Shown: positions 54,343-63,541 of the stretch, one piece after another
Layout: every line of letters starts with the position of its first letter
How positions within the stretch are numbered: the first letter of the stretch is position 1
Made by a program: the position numbers and the translations under genes
Notes under the pieces: generated by a model
Told to the model about the DNA's origin: nothing
What the model saw: only the letters and a program-made list of their open reading frames with translations
Database searches by the model: none
NCBI RefSeq assembly: GCF_011753055.1
Contig: NZ_VWWJ01000001.1
Span: forward strand, 372,001 to 436,000
Direction of reading: 5' to 3'
DNA length: 64,000 nucleotides
Source of the DNA: Burkholderia sp. Ax-1719
GTDB taxonomy: Bacteria; Pseudomonadota; Gammaproteobacteria; Burkholderiales; Burkholderiaceae

Positions 54343-54513
54343 ATGGATATTATTACATTCACATATCAAGTGATATGTGAATGTAAGGGCGATGTCCCTG
54401 CATTGCATCCGGGGTCCAGCGAGCGTGCCTGCGAAGGCGAGGCGCAGGAAAAGGCAAAAAAACTGGGCGTGCGTTGCACCAACCAGGCCATGTACGACGG
54501 AAAGAGAGCATGA
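54343..54513 (+). CDS. possible small ORF, 56 residues, overlapping the H-NS gene start
   Basis: A plus-strand frame of 56 codons from an ATG at 54343 stops at 54513, where TGA overlaps the H-NS ATG as ATGA, consistent with coupling. The C-terminal part (DVPALHPGSSERACEGEAQE, then KAKKLGVRCTN) looks protein-like, with two cysteines and no membrane segment. The N-terminal codons run through the perfect operator palindrome and no ribosome site precedes the ATG, so this may be a leader or a remnant of an older gene. Not recognised. Confidence 0.3.
   Translation: MDIITFTYQVICECKGDVPALHPGSSERACEGEAQEKAKKLGVRCTNQAMYDGKRA
54353..54386. promoter_or_regulatory. TetR operator 2, perfect 34-base palindrome
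   Basis: Two perfect 16-base arms (54353-54368 and 54371-54386; core CACATATCA-AG-TGATATGTG) flank a 2-base centre. This is one of the longest perfect palindromes in the window. It lies 46-79 bases upstream of the TetR start and about 124 bases before the H-NS-type start, so it could control either direction. Confidence 0.65.
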
Positions 54514-54875
54514 ACAGCAAGGTGAGAGTGTTGCAGCAGCAACTCGCGCGGCTCGATGAACGCATCAAGGTCGCCTGGCAACTGGAACAGAAAGCCGCCG
54601 TCGAGCACATCCGGCAGGTCATGAACTTCTTTAATCTCGTGCCAAACCAGTTGCGTGTCGACCGGCGAGGCACGTATAACACCCGGCCGCTTCGGATGAA
54701 GTATCAGGATCCGGTCACGGGCGCGACGTGGACCGGTCGAGGTCGCGCGCCGTCGTGGATCCGCAATCGCAGCTATAACGACTTTCTCGTCCGGCAATGC
54801 GACGGCGCTGACGCTGACACGCAAGGGAACGATCATCAGTCGAATGCCTGTAGCAAACAAGATGACAATCGCTGA
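54510..54875 (+). CDS. H-NS family nucleoid-associated protein
   Basis: A 121-residue DNA-binding protein. The N-terminal helix (about 3-40, QQQLARLDERIKVAWQLEQ) is the oligomerisation region. The C-terminal H-NS domain reads MKYQDPVTGATWTGRGRAPSWI (about 68-89), containing the AT-hook-like GRGRAP loop that enters the minor groove of AT-rich DNA. A variable hydrophilic tail of about 25 residues follows. GGAAAGAG precedes the ATG. H-NS proteins silence horizontally acquired AT-rich genes; accessory copies such as this one are common in Burkholderiaceae. Its own upstream region is AT-rich. Confidence 0.88.
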   Translation: MNSKVRVLQQQLARLDERIKVAWQLEQKAAVEHIRQVMNFFNLVPNQLRVDRRGTYNTRPLRMKYQDPVTGATWTGRGRAPSWIRNRSYNDFLVRQCDGADADTQGNDHQSNACSKQDDNR

Positions 54876-54929
54876 AAAAGCGTAGCTTCGAGAGCAACAC
54901 TAAGCATCCCTTAGTGTGTGATGGTGTCA

Positions 54930-56660
54930 CTAGAAGCGCTGCCAGTCCGATCCAGACGGCGTAGCAGCCGGTTGCATGGATGTGACCCGCGATGACGGTT
55001 CGCCGCGTGCGTTTCGCTTGACGCTTGCAGGCTGCTTCGCGGCCACAGCTGCGCTCCTGGCGTTGTCGGTCATCACGGATGCGGCCGAACCCAATGCCGC
55101 GTCCGTCCTGAAGATCGACACGGCCGCCCGCAGCGTCTGCGCCTGATCGGCCATCGCCTGCGCAGCCGCAGACGCCTGTTCGACGAGCGCCGCATTCTGT
55201 TGCGTGACCTCGTCCATCTGCGTGACCGCGACATTAACCTGTTCGATGCCCGTCGTCTGTTCAACCGACGCCGAAGCGATCTCGCCCATGATGTCAGTGA
55301 CGCGCTGAACGGAGCGCACCACGTCGTTCATGGTCTGGCCGGCATCCTGTACGAGCGCTGAGCCGGTGCGCACATGAAGCACAGACGTCTCGATCAGATC
55401 CTTGATCTCCTTCGCGGCGCTGGCGCTGCGTTGCGCGAGCGTGCGGACTTCGCCGGCCACGACGGCGAATCCCCGTCCCTGTTCGCCGGCACGCGCGGCT
55501 TCGACTGCCGCATTGAGCGCGAGAATATTGGTCTGGAATGCAATGCCTTCGATCACCGAGATAATTTCGGCGACCTTGGTGGAACTCGACGAAATATCCC
55601 CCATGGTGCCGATCACACGGTGGACGACGTCGCCGCCGGCGGCCGCGGTTTGCGATGCGGTTGCTGCGAGCGTGCTGCCCTGGCGCGCGTTGTCGGTGTT
55701 TGCCTTGACCGTCGCGGTGAGCTCTTCCATGCTCGCTGCGGTTTCTTCGAGAGAGGCCGCTTGTTCTTCGGTGCGTTGAGAAAGATCGAGATTGCCCTGG
55801 GCAATCTCGCCCGCGGCCAGTGAAATCGATTCCGCCGATGTTTTGATGTCCATAACAATACTGCTCAGATGCACGCGCATGGTGGCAAGCGACGCCATCA
55901 GGCTGTGTTCGTCCCCTTGCGCCAGCTTGATGGGCACAAGCAGGTTGCCCGCGGCGATCTCGCCTGCAATGTGTTGTGCGTCGCTGGGCTCGCCGCCCAG
56001 TTGGCGCAGCACGCTTCGAATGAGCATCACTGCCGTCAGGACCGCGACCACCACAGCCAGTACAACCAGCGAGCCAACGAGGAGGCGGACATTGCGGTAG
56101 GTGGAGATTGCATCCTTCTGGGCCTTGACGTTTTCGTCGTCTTCGTGATTCGCAAGCTCGACCGCCTTCGCCAGCCATGCGCGCTGGGGAGGACGTGCCT
56201 CGGTCATGATCGTATGCGTCGCCGTTGCAATATCACTTGCGACGGCCTGATCGATGGCCTTGTTCATCGGCGGTACGGCGAGCGCCTCAAGCGCGTCGAC
56301 TTCGGCAATCAGCTTGCGCTCGGCGTCGCTCGTGCTGGGTTCGCGCGTGAACATCTCGCGCAGTTGTCGTGCGGCGTCCGCGTAGATCTGATCCTGTTTT
56401 CGGATGCGATCGACTTCACCGAGCAGTTCCTGGTGATCCTGAATAAACGCGAGATTACGCACTGCGATAGCGCGATCCTGAATCGACGACTTCAGCACAT
56501 TGGCGAGACGCAATTCGGTGTTGTTGACCCGTGCGATGTCGTCGAGTCGGCTATTCAGTGTGGATAAACCGTAGAAACCGACTCCTGCCACGGCAATCAG
56601 CAGGAAAGTCAGGAGGGCGAAGCCTGTTATCAAACGGGTAGATAGCTTGCTGCTGCGCAT
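54930..56660 (-). CDS. methyl-accepting chemotaxis protein (4HB-type)
   Basis: A 576-residue chemoreceptor. TM1 (about 8-28), a periplasmic four-helix bundle (about 29-180), TM2 (about 185-208), a HAMP domain (about 209-262) and the signalling domain with the hairpin tip [20 protein letters not shown] and [16 protein letters not shown]. Methylation helices are Gln/Glu-Glu rich, such as [20 protein letters not shown]. The protein ends in SDWQRF, similar to the xWxxF tail that binds CheR/CheB. AGGGAG before the ATG at 56660 supports that start. The ligand is unknown. Confidence 0.9.
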   Translation of the reverse strand: MRSSKLSTRLITGFALLTFLLIAVAGVGFYGLSTLNSRLDDIARVNNTELRLANVLKSSIQDRAIAVRNLAFIQDHQELLGEVDRIRKQDQIYADAARQLREMFTREPSTSDAERKLIAEVDALEALAVPPMNKAIDQAVASDIATATHTIMTEARPPQRAWLAKAVELANHEDDENVKAQKDAISTYRNVRLLVGSLVVLAVVVAVLTAVMLIRSVLRQLGGEPSDAQHIAGEIAAGNLLVPIKLAQGDEHSLMASLATMRVHLSSIVMDIKTSAESISLAAGEIAQGNLDLSQRTEEQAASLEETAASMEELTATVKANTDNARQGSTLAATASQTAAAGGDVVHRVIGTMGDISSSSTKVAEIISVIEGIAFQTNILALNAAVEAARAGEQGRGFAVVAGEVRTLAQRSASAAKEIKDLIETSVLHVRTGSALVQDAGQTMNDVVRSVQRVTDIMGEIASASVEQTTGIEQVNVAVTQMDEVTQQNAALVEQASAAAQAMADQAQTLRAAVSIFRTDAALGSAASVMTDNARSAAVAAKQPASVKRNARGEPSSRVTSMQPAATPSGSDWQRF

Positions 56661-57025
56661 AGAACTCCCTGTCATGGTCGAACGCCGTAGGCGAGGTGAC
56701 TATGTCCATGGTTACGGCAGCAAGCTGTGTTTCTGAAGGGGTGTCGAAAGCTGTGTGTTGCTTAAAGACATGAAAACGTTTGCGCTTTTATGCGTGATTC
56801 AGACCAGAAATGTCCTGCTGTTTTCAGCTCTCTGCTATCTCAAGCAATATCGGTATTGAAATATGCGCGATGTATGAGTGAACGGTTGCGTCTGCAACGT
56901 CATTTAGGCCATCGGAACGCATCAAGGACGCGATGATGATGGTGCTCGACTTGCGCGCTGCCGGTAGTGGAGGAGGAAAATGCGCCCCGCGAACTCAATG
57001 GACGCGGAGCGCGGCGCTGGGCAAT
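56661..57025. other. 365-base intergenic region upstream of the chemoreceptor
   Basis: AT-rich spacer between the chemoreceptor start and the end of the sugar-acid operon. It carries the chemoreceptor promoter. On the minus strand an ACCGATAT box resembles a flagellar sigma-28 -10 element, but no matching -35 element was found. No open frame of note. Confidence 0.45.
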
Positions 57026-58603
57026 TTAAGCCGGTACGCCGTCCAGGCTGCGTCGCAGGGCAAGCGGATTGCCATCACGCAGCGCGGCGGGTAGTAGCGC
57101 ATCCGGCATATCCTGATAGCTCACCGGGCGCAGGAATCGCGTGATGGCGAGACTGCCCACCGACGTCGACCGGCCATCCGATGTCGCCGGGAACGGTCCG
57201 CCATGCACCATGGCGTGACCGACTTCCACGCCGGTGCCGAAGCCATTCACCAGCACGCGTCCTGCACGACGTTCAAGCGTCGGCAGCAGGGCGCGCGCGA
57301 GATCGTGATCGGCTTCGTCCAGATGGAGCGCAACCGTCAACTGGCCTTCGAGTTGCTCGACGATGGCGTGCAGTGCGTTTGCATCAGGGCAACGCACCAC
57401 GAGCGAAGCGGGTCCGAAGATTTCCTCGTGCAGGGCGGGCTGTTGCGCGAAGACGGCCGCATCGGTCACGAACAAGGCGCCGCGGCCCGCGTTCACGCCG
57501 TTCTCGCGCGGCGCGGCGCCCACACCAGCCTGCAGGACATCCGGCTGGCCTTGCATGCTTTCCACGCCACGCTGATACGCACGATGAATGCCTGCCGTGA
57601 GCATCGTCGTGGCGGGCAGCGTTTCGAGCGCAGCGGCGGCTGAATCGATGAAGCGCTGCAGGTCCGGTCCGTCGATAGCGAGGATCAGGCCGGGATTGGT
57701 GCAGAACTGGCCCGTGCCCAGTGTGAGCGAGGCGGCAAACGATTGACCGATCGCATCAGCGCGAGCAGCCAGCGCATGCGGCAACAGCAAGACCGGGTTG
57801 ATGCTGCTCATCTCCGCATAAACGGGAATGGGCTCGGGGCGGCGCGCGGCGATCTGCATGAGCGCCGTGCCACCCGCGCGCGAGCCGGTAAAGCCCACGG
57901 CCTTGATGTGCGGATGCTCGACCAGCGCGACGCCTGCGCCGATGCCATCGTCGAACACCAGCGAGAACGTGCCTTCAGGCAGCGCGCAATCGCGCACCGC
58001 CTGCTGGATGGCGCGGCCGACCAGTTCCGATGTGCCGGGGTGCGCGGGATGCGCCTTCACGACAACCGGGCAACCAGCGGCCAGCGCCGATGCCGTGTCG
58101 CCGCCCGCGACCGAAAACGCCAACGGAAAATTGCTCGCGCCAAATACGGCGACCGGTCCGAGCGCAATCTGGCGCATCCGCAGATCGACGCGCGGCGCAG
58201 GCTTGCGCTCGGGCTGGGCCGGGTCGATACGCAGACCGAGGAAGTCGCCGGCGCGCACCACGTCTGCAAACAGCTTCAACTGGCCAACGGTGCGCCCGCG
58301 CTCGCCTTCGATGCGCGCGCGCGGCAGACCGGTTTCGGCGACGCAGCGCTCGACGAGCGTGTCGCCCAGTTCGACGATACGCGCGGCGATGCGTTCGAGA
58401 AACGTTGCCCGTTGTTCAAGCGAAGTCTCGCGGTACGTGTCGAATGCCTGCGCAGCGAGTTCGCACGCGAGCGCCACATCCTGCGTCGAGGTGCGCGCGA
58501 ATGCGGGTTCGAGTAGCGCGCCATTGACTGGATTGATCGCGTGGAAAGCGGGTTCGCCCGCAACGCTGCGCTGGCCAATCAGCGCGCTGCCTGAAATCTG
58601 CAT
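57026..58603 (-). CDS. 2,5-dioxopentanoate (2-oxoglutarate semialdehyde) dehydrogenase
   Basis: A 525-residue aldehyde dehydrogenase of the KGSADH type. Catalytic Cys is in [14 protein letters not shown], the Glu position in [13 protein letters not shown], and [27 protein letters not shown] is the nucleotide-binding region typical of the KGSADH subgroup, as are FATSDG-like [15 protein letters not shown] near the C terminus. It oxidises 2-oxoglutarate semialdehyde to 2-oxoglutarate. As last gene of the sugar-acid operon it feeds the product into the TCA cycle, after the dehydratase at 58662-59594. Confidence 0.9.
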   Translation of the reverse strand: MQISGSALIGQRSVAGEPAFHAINPVNGALLEPAFARTSTQDVALACELAAQAFDTYRETSLEQRATFLERIAARIVELGDTLVERCVAETGLPRARIEGERGRTVGQLKLFADVVRAGDFLGLRIDPAQPERKPAPRVDLRMRQIALGPVAVFGASNFPLAFSVAGGDTASALAAGCPVVVKAHPAHPGTSELVGRAIQQAVRDCALPEGTFSLVFDDGIGAGVALVEHPHIKAVGFTGSRAGGTALMQIAARRPEPIPVYAEMSSINPVLLLPHALAARADAIGQSFAASLTLGTGQFCTNPGLILAIDGPDLQRFIDSAAAALETLPATTMLTAGIHRAYQRGVESMQGQPDVLQAGVGAAPRENGVNAGRGALFVTDAAVFAQQPALHEEIFGPASLVVRCPDANALHAIVEQLEGQLTVALHLDEADHDLARALLPTLERRAGRVLVNGFGTGVEVGHAMVHGGPFPATSDGRSTSVGSLAITRFLRPVSYQDMPDALLPAALRDGNPLALRRSLDGVPA

Positions 58604-58661
58604 GGTCCTTCCTGTATGGGTTTCGATCGTGGATCAAAGCACTGGATTAACGTGAGCGCGT

Positions 58662-59594
58662 TCAGCGGCCCCAGCGCAGCACGAGCGGATCGAGGCGCTT
58701 CGCGATGCGCAGCAGGCTCGCGCGCGTAGCTTCGGCGATGCCGGGCAGCGGGGCGCGCACGGCGTCCGAGCCAATCACGCCGCCGGCCTTCATCAGCGCC
58801 TTCGCCGTTGCGATGCCGCCCTGGCGGTTCTCGTGATTGATGAGCGGCAGCCAGCGCTGATATTCCTGCTCCGCTTCTTCGGTGCGGCCAGCCGCCCAGG
58901 CATCGACGATGCGGCGAATGCCGTCGGGATAACCGCCGCCGGTCATCGCGCCGGTCGCGCCGGCTTCGAGATCGGCGATCAGGGTGATGGCTTCTTCACC
59001 GTCCCACGGACCGATGATGGCGTCGCCGCCCACGGCGATCAGTTCGCGCAGCTTCGCCGCTGCCTGCGGTACTTCGATCTTGAAGTAGCTGATATTGGCC
59101 AGTTCATGCGCCATGCGCGCGAGAAACGGGACCGACAGCGCGGTGCCGCTCATCGGCGCGTCCTGGATCATCACGGGAATCGTGATCGCGTCCGAAACAT
59201 CGCGGAAAAACGCGTAGATGGCTGCTTCGCTCGCGCGCAGCGTGGCGCCGTGATACGGCGGCATCACCATGACCATCGCGGCGCCTGCGTCCTGCGCGGC
59301 GCGGCTGCGTTCGGCGCAGATTCGCGCGCTGAAATGCGACGTCGTGACGATCACCGGCACACGTCCGGCGACCTGGTCGAGCACAGTGCGCATAACGGTG
59401 TCGCGCTCGGCGTCGGTGAGCGAAAACTGCTCGGAGAAGTTCGCGAGAATACACAGACCGTTCGAGCCCGCGTCGATCATGAAGTCTGTGCAGCGGCGCT
59501 GGCCTGCCAGATCGAGTTCGCCGCTGTCGGTGAAGATGGTCGGCATGACCGGGAAGACGCCGCGATAAGGCGTGGTAAATGCTTGCGTTGCCAT
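58662..59594 (-). CDS. DHDPS-family dehydratase, L-2-keto-3-deoxyarabonate dehydratase type
   Basis: A 310-residue (beta/alpha)8 enzyme of the DapA/NAL family. The Schiff-base Lys172 lies in ISYFKIEVP and a catalytic Tyr in MPPYHGAT (about 114). PYRGVFPVMPTIF at the start, DAGSNGLCILANFSEQF and WLPLINHENRQ match, as I recall it, the Azospirillum L-2-keto-3-deoxyarabonate dehydratase, and not the KdgD (5-dehydro-4-deoxyglucarate dehydratase) pattern. It would yield 2-oxoglutarate semialdehyde for the next enzyme. The ATG at 59594 (MATQAFTTPYRG) is chosen over an upstream one at 59669. Exact substrate is inferred. Confidence 0.85.
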   Translation of the reverse strand: MATQAFTTPYRGVFPVMPTIFTDSGELDLAGQRRCTDFMIDAGSNGLCILANFSEQFSLTDAERDTVMRTVLDQVAGRVPVIVTTSHFSARICAERSRAAQDAGAAMVMVMPPYHGATLRASEAAIYAFFRDVSDAITIPVMIQDAPMSGTALSVPFLARMAHELANISYFKIEVPQAAAKLRELIAVGGDAIIGPWDGEEAITLIADLEAGATGAMTGGGYPDGIRRIVDAWAAGRTEEAEQEYQRWLPLINHENRQGGIATAKALMKAGGVIGSDAVRAPLPGIAEATRASLLRIAKRLDPLVLRWGR

Positions 59595-59644
59595 GGAACG
59601 GAATGTCCTTGAATGTTCTTTAGGAATGCGATGTGTGCCGCGTA

Positions 59645-61228
59645 TCAGGTAATCGCGCCAATCTGCCACGGCACGAATTCGTTCTGGCCGTAACCGTGCA
59701 GTTCGCTGCGCGTGCGCTTGCCAGAGGCGGTATCGAGCATCATGCGGAACAGCGCTTCGCCCAGCGTGTCGATGTCGTCGTCGCCATCCACGACGCCGCC
59801 GCAGTTCAGGTCCATGTCGTCGGATTGCCGTTTCCAGAGCGCGCTATTGGTCGCGAGCTTGAGCGAGGGTGTGGGCGCGCAGCCGTAAGCGGAACCGCGT
59901 CCCGTGGTGAAGCAGATGAGATTCGCACCGCCCGCCACCTGCCCTGTTGCCGAAATCGGGTCGTAGCCCGGCGTATCCATGAACACGAGACCCTTCGCCA
60001 CAACGGGCTGCGCGTATTCATAGACTTCGACGAGATTGGTGCTACCAGCCTTCGCAATGCCGCCCAGCGACTTTTCCAGCACGGTCGTGAGTCCGCCCGC
60101 CTTGTTACCGGCGGAGGGGTTATTGTTCATGGCGGCGTTGTGGCGCGCGCAATAGTCTTCCCACCAGCGAATGCGCGCGACGAGCTTTTCGCCGACTTCG
60201 CGCGTCACCGCACGGCGCGTCAGCAGATGTTCTGCGCCGTAAATTTCAGGCGTTTCCGAAAGGATGGCCGTGCCGCCGTGGCGCACGAGGCGATCCACCG
60301 CCGCGCCCAGCACCGGATTCGCCGTGATGCCCGAATAGCCGTCCGAGCCGCCGCATTGCAGGCCCACGCTCAGATGACTCGCGCTGACCGGCTGGCGGCG
60401 CACCGCGTTGGCGTCGGCGAGCATCGACTTGACGATGTCGATGCCTTTGGCGATGGTTTTCGCCGTGCCTCCGGTATCCTGGATCGTGAAGGTGCGCAGT
60501 CCAGCATGCTCCTTGAGCCCTTGTGTTTCGAGCAGACGCGGAATCTGGTTGGTCTCGCAGCCCAATCCGATCACGAGCACGCTAGCGAAATTCGCGTGGC
60601 ATGCGTAGCCGCCCAGCGTGCGCTGCAGGAGCGCGAGCGCTTCGCCTTCCGTATCGACGGCGCAGCCCACGCCATGCGTGAGTGCAACCACGCCGTCTAC
60701 GTTCGGATAGTCGGCGAGCGCTTCGGGGTGAATATCGCGGCGGAAATGATCGGCGATGGCGCGCGCCACCGTCGCCGAGCAATTCACAGAAGTCAGGATG
60801 CCGATGTAATTTCGCGTCGCTACGCGGTCGTCCGCACGCACGATGCCTTCGAAGGTCGCGCGCTGCGATTCCGGCACGTAGTCGGTGGCGCGGGCGCCCT
60901 GACCGAACGCGTAGTCGCGGGAGAACTCGCCCATGTCGAGATTGTGCGTATGCACATGCTCGCCCGCTGCGATTGGCTGGCGCGCGAAGCCGATGATCTG
61001 GCCGTAGCGGTGCACCGGCGCACCCGTAGCGATCGCACGCGTTGCCACCTTGTGGCCCGGAGGGATCAGGCCGCTGGCAATGACATTTTCGCCTTCGATC
61101 GGCATGCCGCCGATCAGTTGTTCGAGCGCGACGACCACGTCGTCGGCCGGATGCAGCCGGATTGCGCGCGCGCGCCGTTGGCTGTCGGCTGCGCCGCGTA
61201 TCAGTTCAGCAGTGGTAGTGGATTGCAT
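59645..61228 (-). CDS. UxaA/GarD-family sugar-acid dehydratase
   Basis: A 527-residue two-domain dehydratase. The small N-terminal SAF-like domain (about 20-105, NVIASGLIPPGHKVATRAI and GEHVHTHN) and the large C-terminal domain (LVIGLGCETNQI, LQCGGSDGYSGITANP, NPSAGNKAGGLTTVLEKSLGG, FTTGRGSAYGCAPTPSLKLATN) are full length and carry the conserved motifs of altronate and galactarate dehydratases, which use a metal ion. It lies between the permease and the KDA-type dehydratase in one operon. Galactarate, altronate or a pentonate could be the substrate. Confidence 0.87.
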   Translation of the reverse strand: MQSTTTAELIRGAADSQRRARAIRLHPADDVVVALEQLIGGMPIEGENVIASGLIPPGHKVATRAIATGAPVHRYGQIIGFARQPIAAGEHVHTHNLDMGEFSRDYAFGQGARATDYVPESQRATFEGIVRADDRVATRNYIGILTSVNCSATVARAIADHFRRDIHPEALADYPNVDGVVALTHGVGCAVDTEGEALALLQRTLGGYACHANFASVLVIGLGCETNQIPRLLETQGLKEHAGLRTFTIQDTGGTAKTIAKGIDIVKSMLADANAVRRQPVSASHLSVGLQCGGSDGYSGITANPVLGAAVDRLVRHGGTAILSETPEIYGAEHLLTRRAVTREVGEKLVARIRWWEDYCARHNAAMNNNPSAGNKAGGLTTVLEKSLGGIAKAGSTNLVEVYEYAQPVVAKGLVFMDTPGYDPISATGQVAGGANLICFTTGRGSAYGCAPTPSLKLATNSALWKRQSDDMDLNCGGVVDGDDDIDTLGEALFRMMLDTASGKRTRSELHGYGQNEFVPWQIGAIT

Positions 61229-61256
61229 GAGTTCGTACCGGAAAGAAGAGGCGAGT

Positions 61257-62582
61257 TCAGTCGAGGCCGCGATCGCGATAGTCGATCAGACTGGCGCACA
61301 CGGCGAGTCCGAACGCGGCGACGACGAAGAACATCAGCGCAAGAAAATACGTGCCGGTCGTTTGCACGATGACGCCGATCAGGATGGGCACCACCACGCC
61401 GACGATGTTGCCGGAGAAGTTCATCGCGCCGGCAAGCAGGCCAGCACGCGACTGGCCGCCGAGCGTGGCGGGCACGCCCCAGAACATGCCGCACCAGCGA
61501 ATGAAGAAGAGGGCGATCGACAGCAGCACGACCACGCTCACGAGGCCGCTTGCATAGCTCACGGCGAGAATGGCCGCGGCGGAAGCCAGGCCCGCGAAGC
61601 CGAACATCGACTTCATCACGCGATTGGCTTCGCCGCCTGCCGCGCGCCATGTGTCGGCGAGCCAGCCGCCGAACAGTTCGCCGATAAAGCCGCACATGAA
61701 GATCACGAAGGTTGCGCCGCCCATCTGCTTGAGGTCGAAACCGTGCGCCTTGTGCAGATAGCTGGGCATCCACGTCATCAGGCCGTAGAACACGCTGTTG
61801 TAGCAGGCCCAGCTCGCGAACATGCAGAGCACGGAGCGGTCGGCCAGCACGGCGCGCAGCGGCAGGCGCTCGCGCGGCGCCTGGGCGTTGGGCTTGCGGC
61901 GCGCGGCTTCGATGTGCGCCAGTTCGGCGCTGTTCACGCCCGGATGCTCGGCGGGATGATTGCGGATGTACCACCAGGCCAGCACGCCCACGACCACCGT
62001 GCCCACGCCCGCCACCACGAAGGCGAGGCGCCACGAACCCAGCCATGCGATCAGCGCGGTGATGATGATTGCGCCGAACGCCGAGCCGAGCGGCGCACCG
62101 CCATCGAGCAGCGCCGCGCCGCGGCCGCGTTCGGACGGCGTCAGCCACGAACCGGCCAGCTTGGCGCCGGCGGGCATGATCGGTGATTCCGCCACGCCAA
62201 GACCCAGTCGCGTGAGCAGCAGCGGCACCCAGTGGAAGCAGCCGGCGGCGAACGCCTGGCACGCGCCCCAGGCAATCGTCGCCATGCCGACGATGTTGCG
62301 CGCCTTGAAGCGATCGACGACCAGGCCGCTGGGGATCTGCATCAGCGCATAGGTCCAGAAGAAGGCGCTCAGCAACACGCCTTCCATCGCGGGCGTGAGA
62401 TTGAATTCGGTCGAGATGATCGGCAACGCGACCGACAGCGAGGCGCGGTCAATGTAGTTGATCGACGAAAGCAGCAAGAGGATCCAGAAAATGCGCCAGC
62501 GCACGGCGGTGGGTGCGGCAGCATGGGCGACGGCGCGGGCCGGATCGGCCTCATGCCGGGTTGCGGTGTCTTCGAATTGCAT
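61257..62582 (-). CDS. MFS sugar-acid transporter (ACS family, GudP-like)
   Basis: A 441-residue, twelve-helix permease of the anion:cation symporter family. It has INYIDRASLSVALPII at helix 1, the loop SGLVVDRFKARN, and PIMPAGAKLAGSWLTPSERGRGAALLDGG, typical of GudP/hexuronate carriers. AGGAG before the ATG at 62582 supports that start over one at 62630. First gene of the sugar-acid operon, divergent from the GntR regulator; it likely imports the aldonic or aldaric acid degraded by the following genes. Confidence 0.9.
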   Translation of the reverse strand: MQFEDTATRHEADPARAVAHAAAPTAVRWRIFWILLLLSSINYIDRASLSVALPIISTEFNLTPAMEGVLLSAFFWTYALMQIPSGLVVDRFKARNIVGMATIAWGACQAFAAGCFHWVPLLLTRLGLGVAESPIMPAGAKLAGSWLTPSERGRGAALLDGGAPLGSAFGAIIITALIAWLGSWRLAFVVAGVGTVVVGVLAWWYIRNHPAEHPGVNSAELAHIEAARRKPNAQAPRERLPLRAVLADRSVLCMFASWACYNSVFYGLMTWMPSYLHKAHGFDLKQMGGATFVIFMCGFIGELFGGWLADTWRAAGGEANRVMKSMFGFAGLASAAAILAVSYASGLVSVVVLLSIALFFIRWCGMFWGVPATLGGQSRAGLLAGAMNFSGNIVGVVVPILIGVIVQTTGTYFLALMFFVVAAFGLAVCASLIDYRDRGLD

Positions 62583-62629
62583 GGTGTCTCCTGCGTGGGG
62601 ATACGCGTGTGTGCCCGATGCACTAGTCA

Positions 62630-62643
62630 ACTAATATATTAGT
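62630..62643. promoter_or_regulatory. GntR operator 1 (ACTAATA-TATTAGT)
   Basis: A perfect 14-base palindrome 47 bases before the MFS start codon in the intergenic region shared with the divergent GntR gene. A second, similar site lies at 62746-62756. FadR-type regulators bind such AT-rich dyads; binding is inferred. Confidence 0.6.
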
Positions 62644-62745
62644 ACGCAGATGATAGTGAGTTCGCGCCGGGACGGCAACCGCGCATCGTCGTCTCGCGGG
62701 AAAACCCTGGTGAGCGGGGCGGTGGCAGGGTAAAAAGACTAGGAC

Positions 62746-62756
62746 ACTAATATACT
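62746..62756. promoter_or_regulatory. GntR operator 2 (ACTAATATACT)
   Basis: Shares ACTAATATA with the palindrome at 62630-62643 and lies 53 bases before the GntR start. Its right arm is imperfect. It may be the autoregulatory site. Confidence 0.5.
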
Positions 62757-62809
62757 GAGCGTCGCGCCCTCATTCCGAAGCCGGGGCGCATCGCAATCCA
62801 GACCGATCT

Positions 62810-63541
62810 ATGACTGAAGACCGTAACGAGCCGGAGGCATTCGTCGCCCGGCTGCTTCCCGCCGATTTCACGCTGGACCGCTCGAAGGCGCTGTCGACGC
62901 AGCTTTATCAGCTTCTGCGCGACGCCATCGTGACGATGACGCTGCAACCCGACGATGTGGTGTTCGAGCGTGCTCTCGCCGATGCGCTGGGTATCTCGCG
63001 CACGCCGGTGCGCGAGGCCTTGCTGCAATTGGCGCGTGAGGAGCTGGTGCGCATTGCGGCTCAATCGGGCACCTTCGTCGCGCCCGTGAAGCGCGAGCAG
63101 TTCGCGGAAAGCGCACTGATTCGTCAGGTGCTCGAGATCGCGAGTATCCGGCGCGCGGCCGAGATCATCTCGACGCGCGAACTCGAACAGCTCCACGACA
63201 TTCAGGAAGCGCACAGACGTGCGATCGAACGCAACAACGCCGTCGCGGCGATTGCCTGCGATAACGCATTTCATGCCACGGTCTGCACGGCGGCGCGTCT
63301 GCCGCGTGTGCAGCAATTGGTGGAGTTCGCGCGCGCGCCGATCGACCGCGTGCGCCATGTCACCGTGCGCGATCCTGTGGTCGCCGATGTGACGCTCAAG
63401 CAGCATCAACGGGTGCTGGATGCGCTGGAAAAGCACGACCCCGATGCCGCCGAACAAGCGTTGCGCGAGCATCTGGATGACGCGTTCCGGCGTCAGCAGG
63501 CTGCGTATGACGCGAACGCTGCGCTGTTCGAAGGCCGCTAG
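62810..63541 (+). CDS. GntR-family (FadR/FCD) transcriptional regulator
   Basis: A 243-residue regulator. The winged helix (about 28-90, with YQLLRDAIVTMTLQPDDVVFERALADALGISRTPVREALLQLAREELVRI) is typical of GntR. The FCD effector domain (about 100-230) has conserved metal or acid ligands in the segments DNAFHATVC and DVTLKQHQRVLDAL. Divergent from the sugar-acid operon with two palindromic sites between, it probably represses those genes and is released by a sugar-acid intermediate. Confidence 0.9.
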   Translation: MTEDRNEPEAFVARLLPADFTLDRSKALSTQLYQLLRDAIVTMTLQPDDVVFERALADALGISRTPVREALLQLAREELVRIAAQSGTFVAPVKREQFAESALIRQVLEIASIRRAAEIISTRELEQLHDIQEAHRRAIERNNAVAAIACDNAFHATVCTAARLPRVQQLVEFARAPIDRVRHVTVRDPVVADVTLKQHQRVLDALEKHDPDAAEQALREHLDDAFRRQQAAYDANAALFEGR

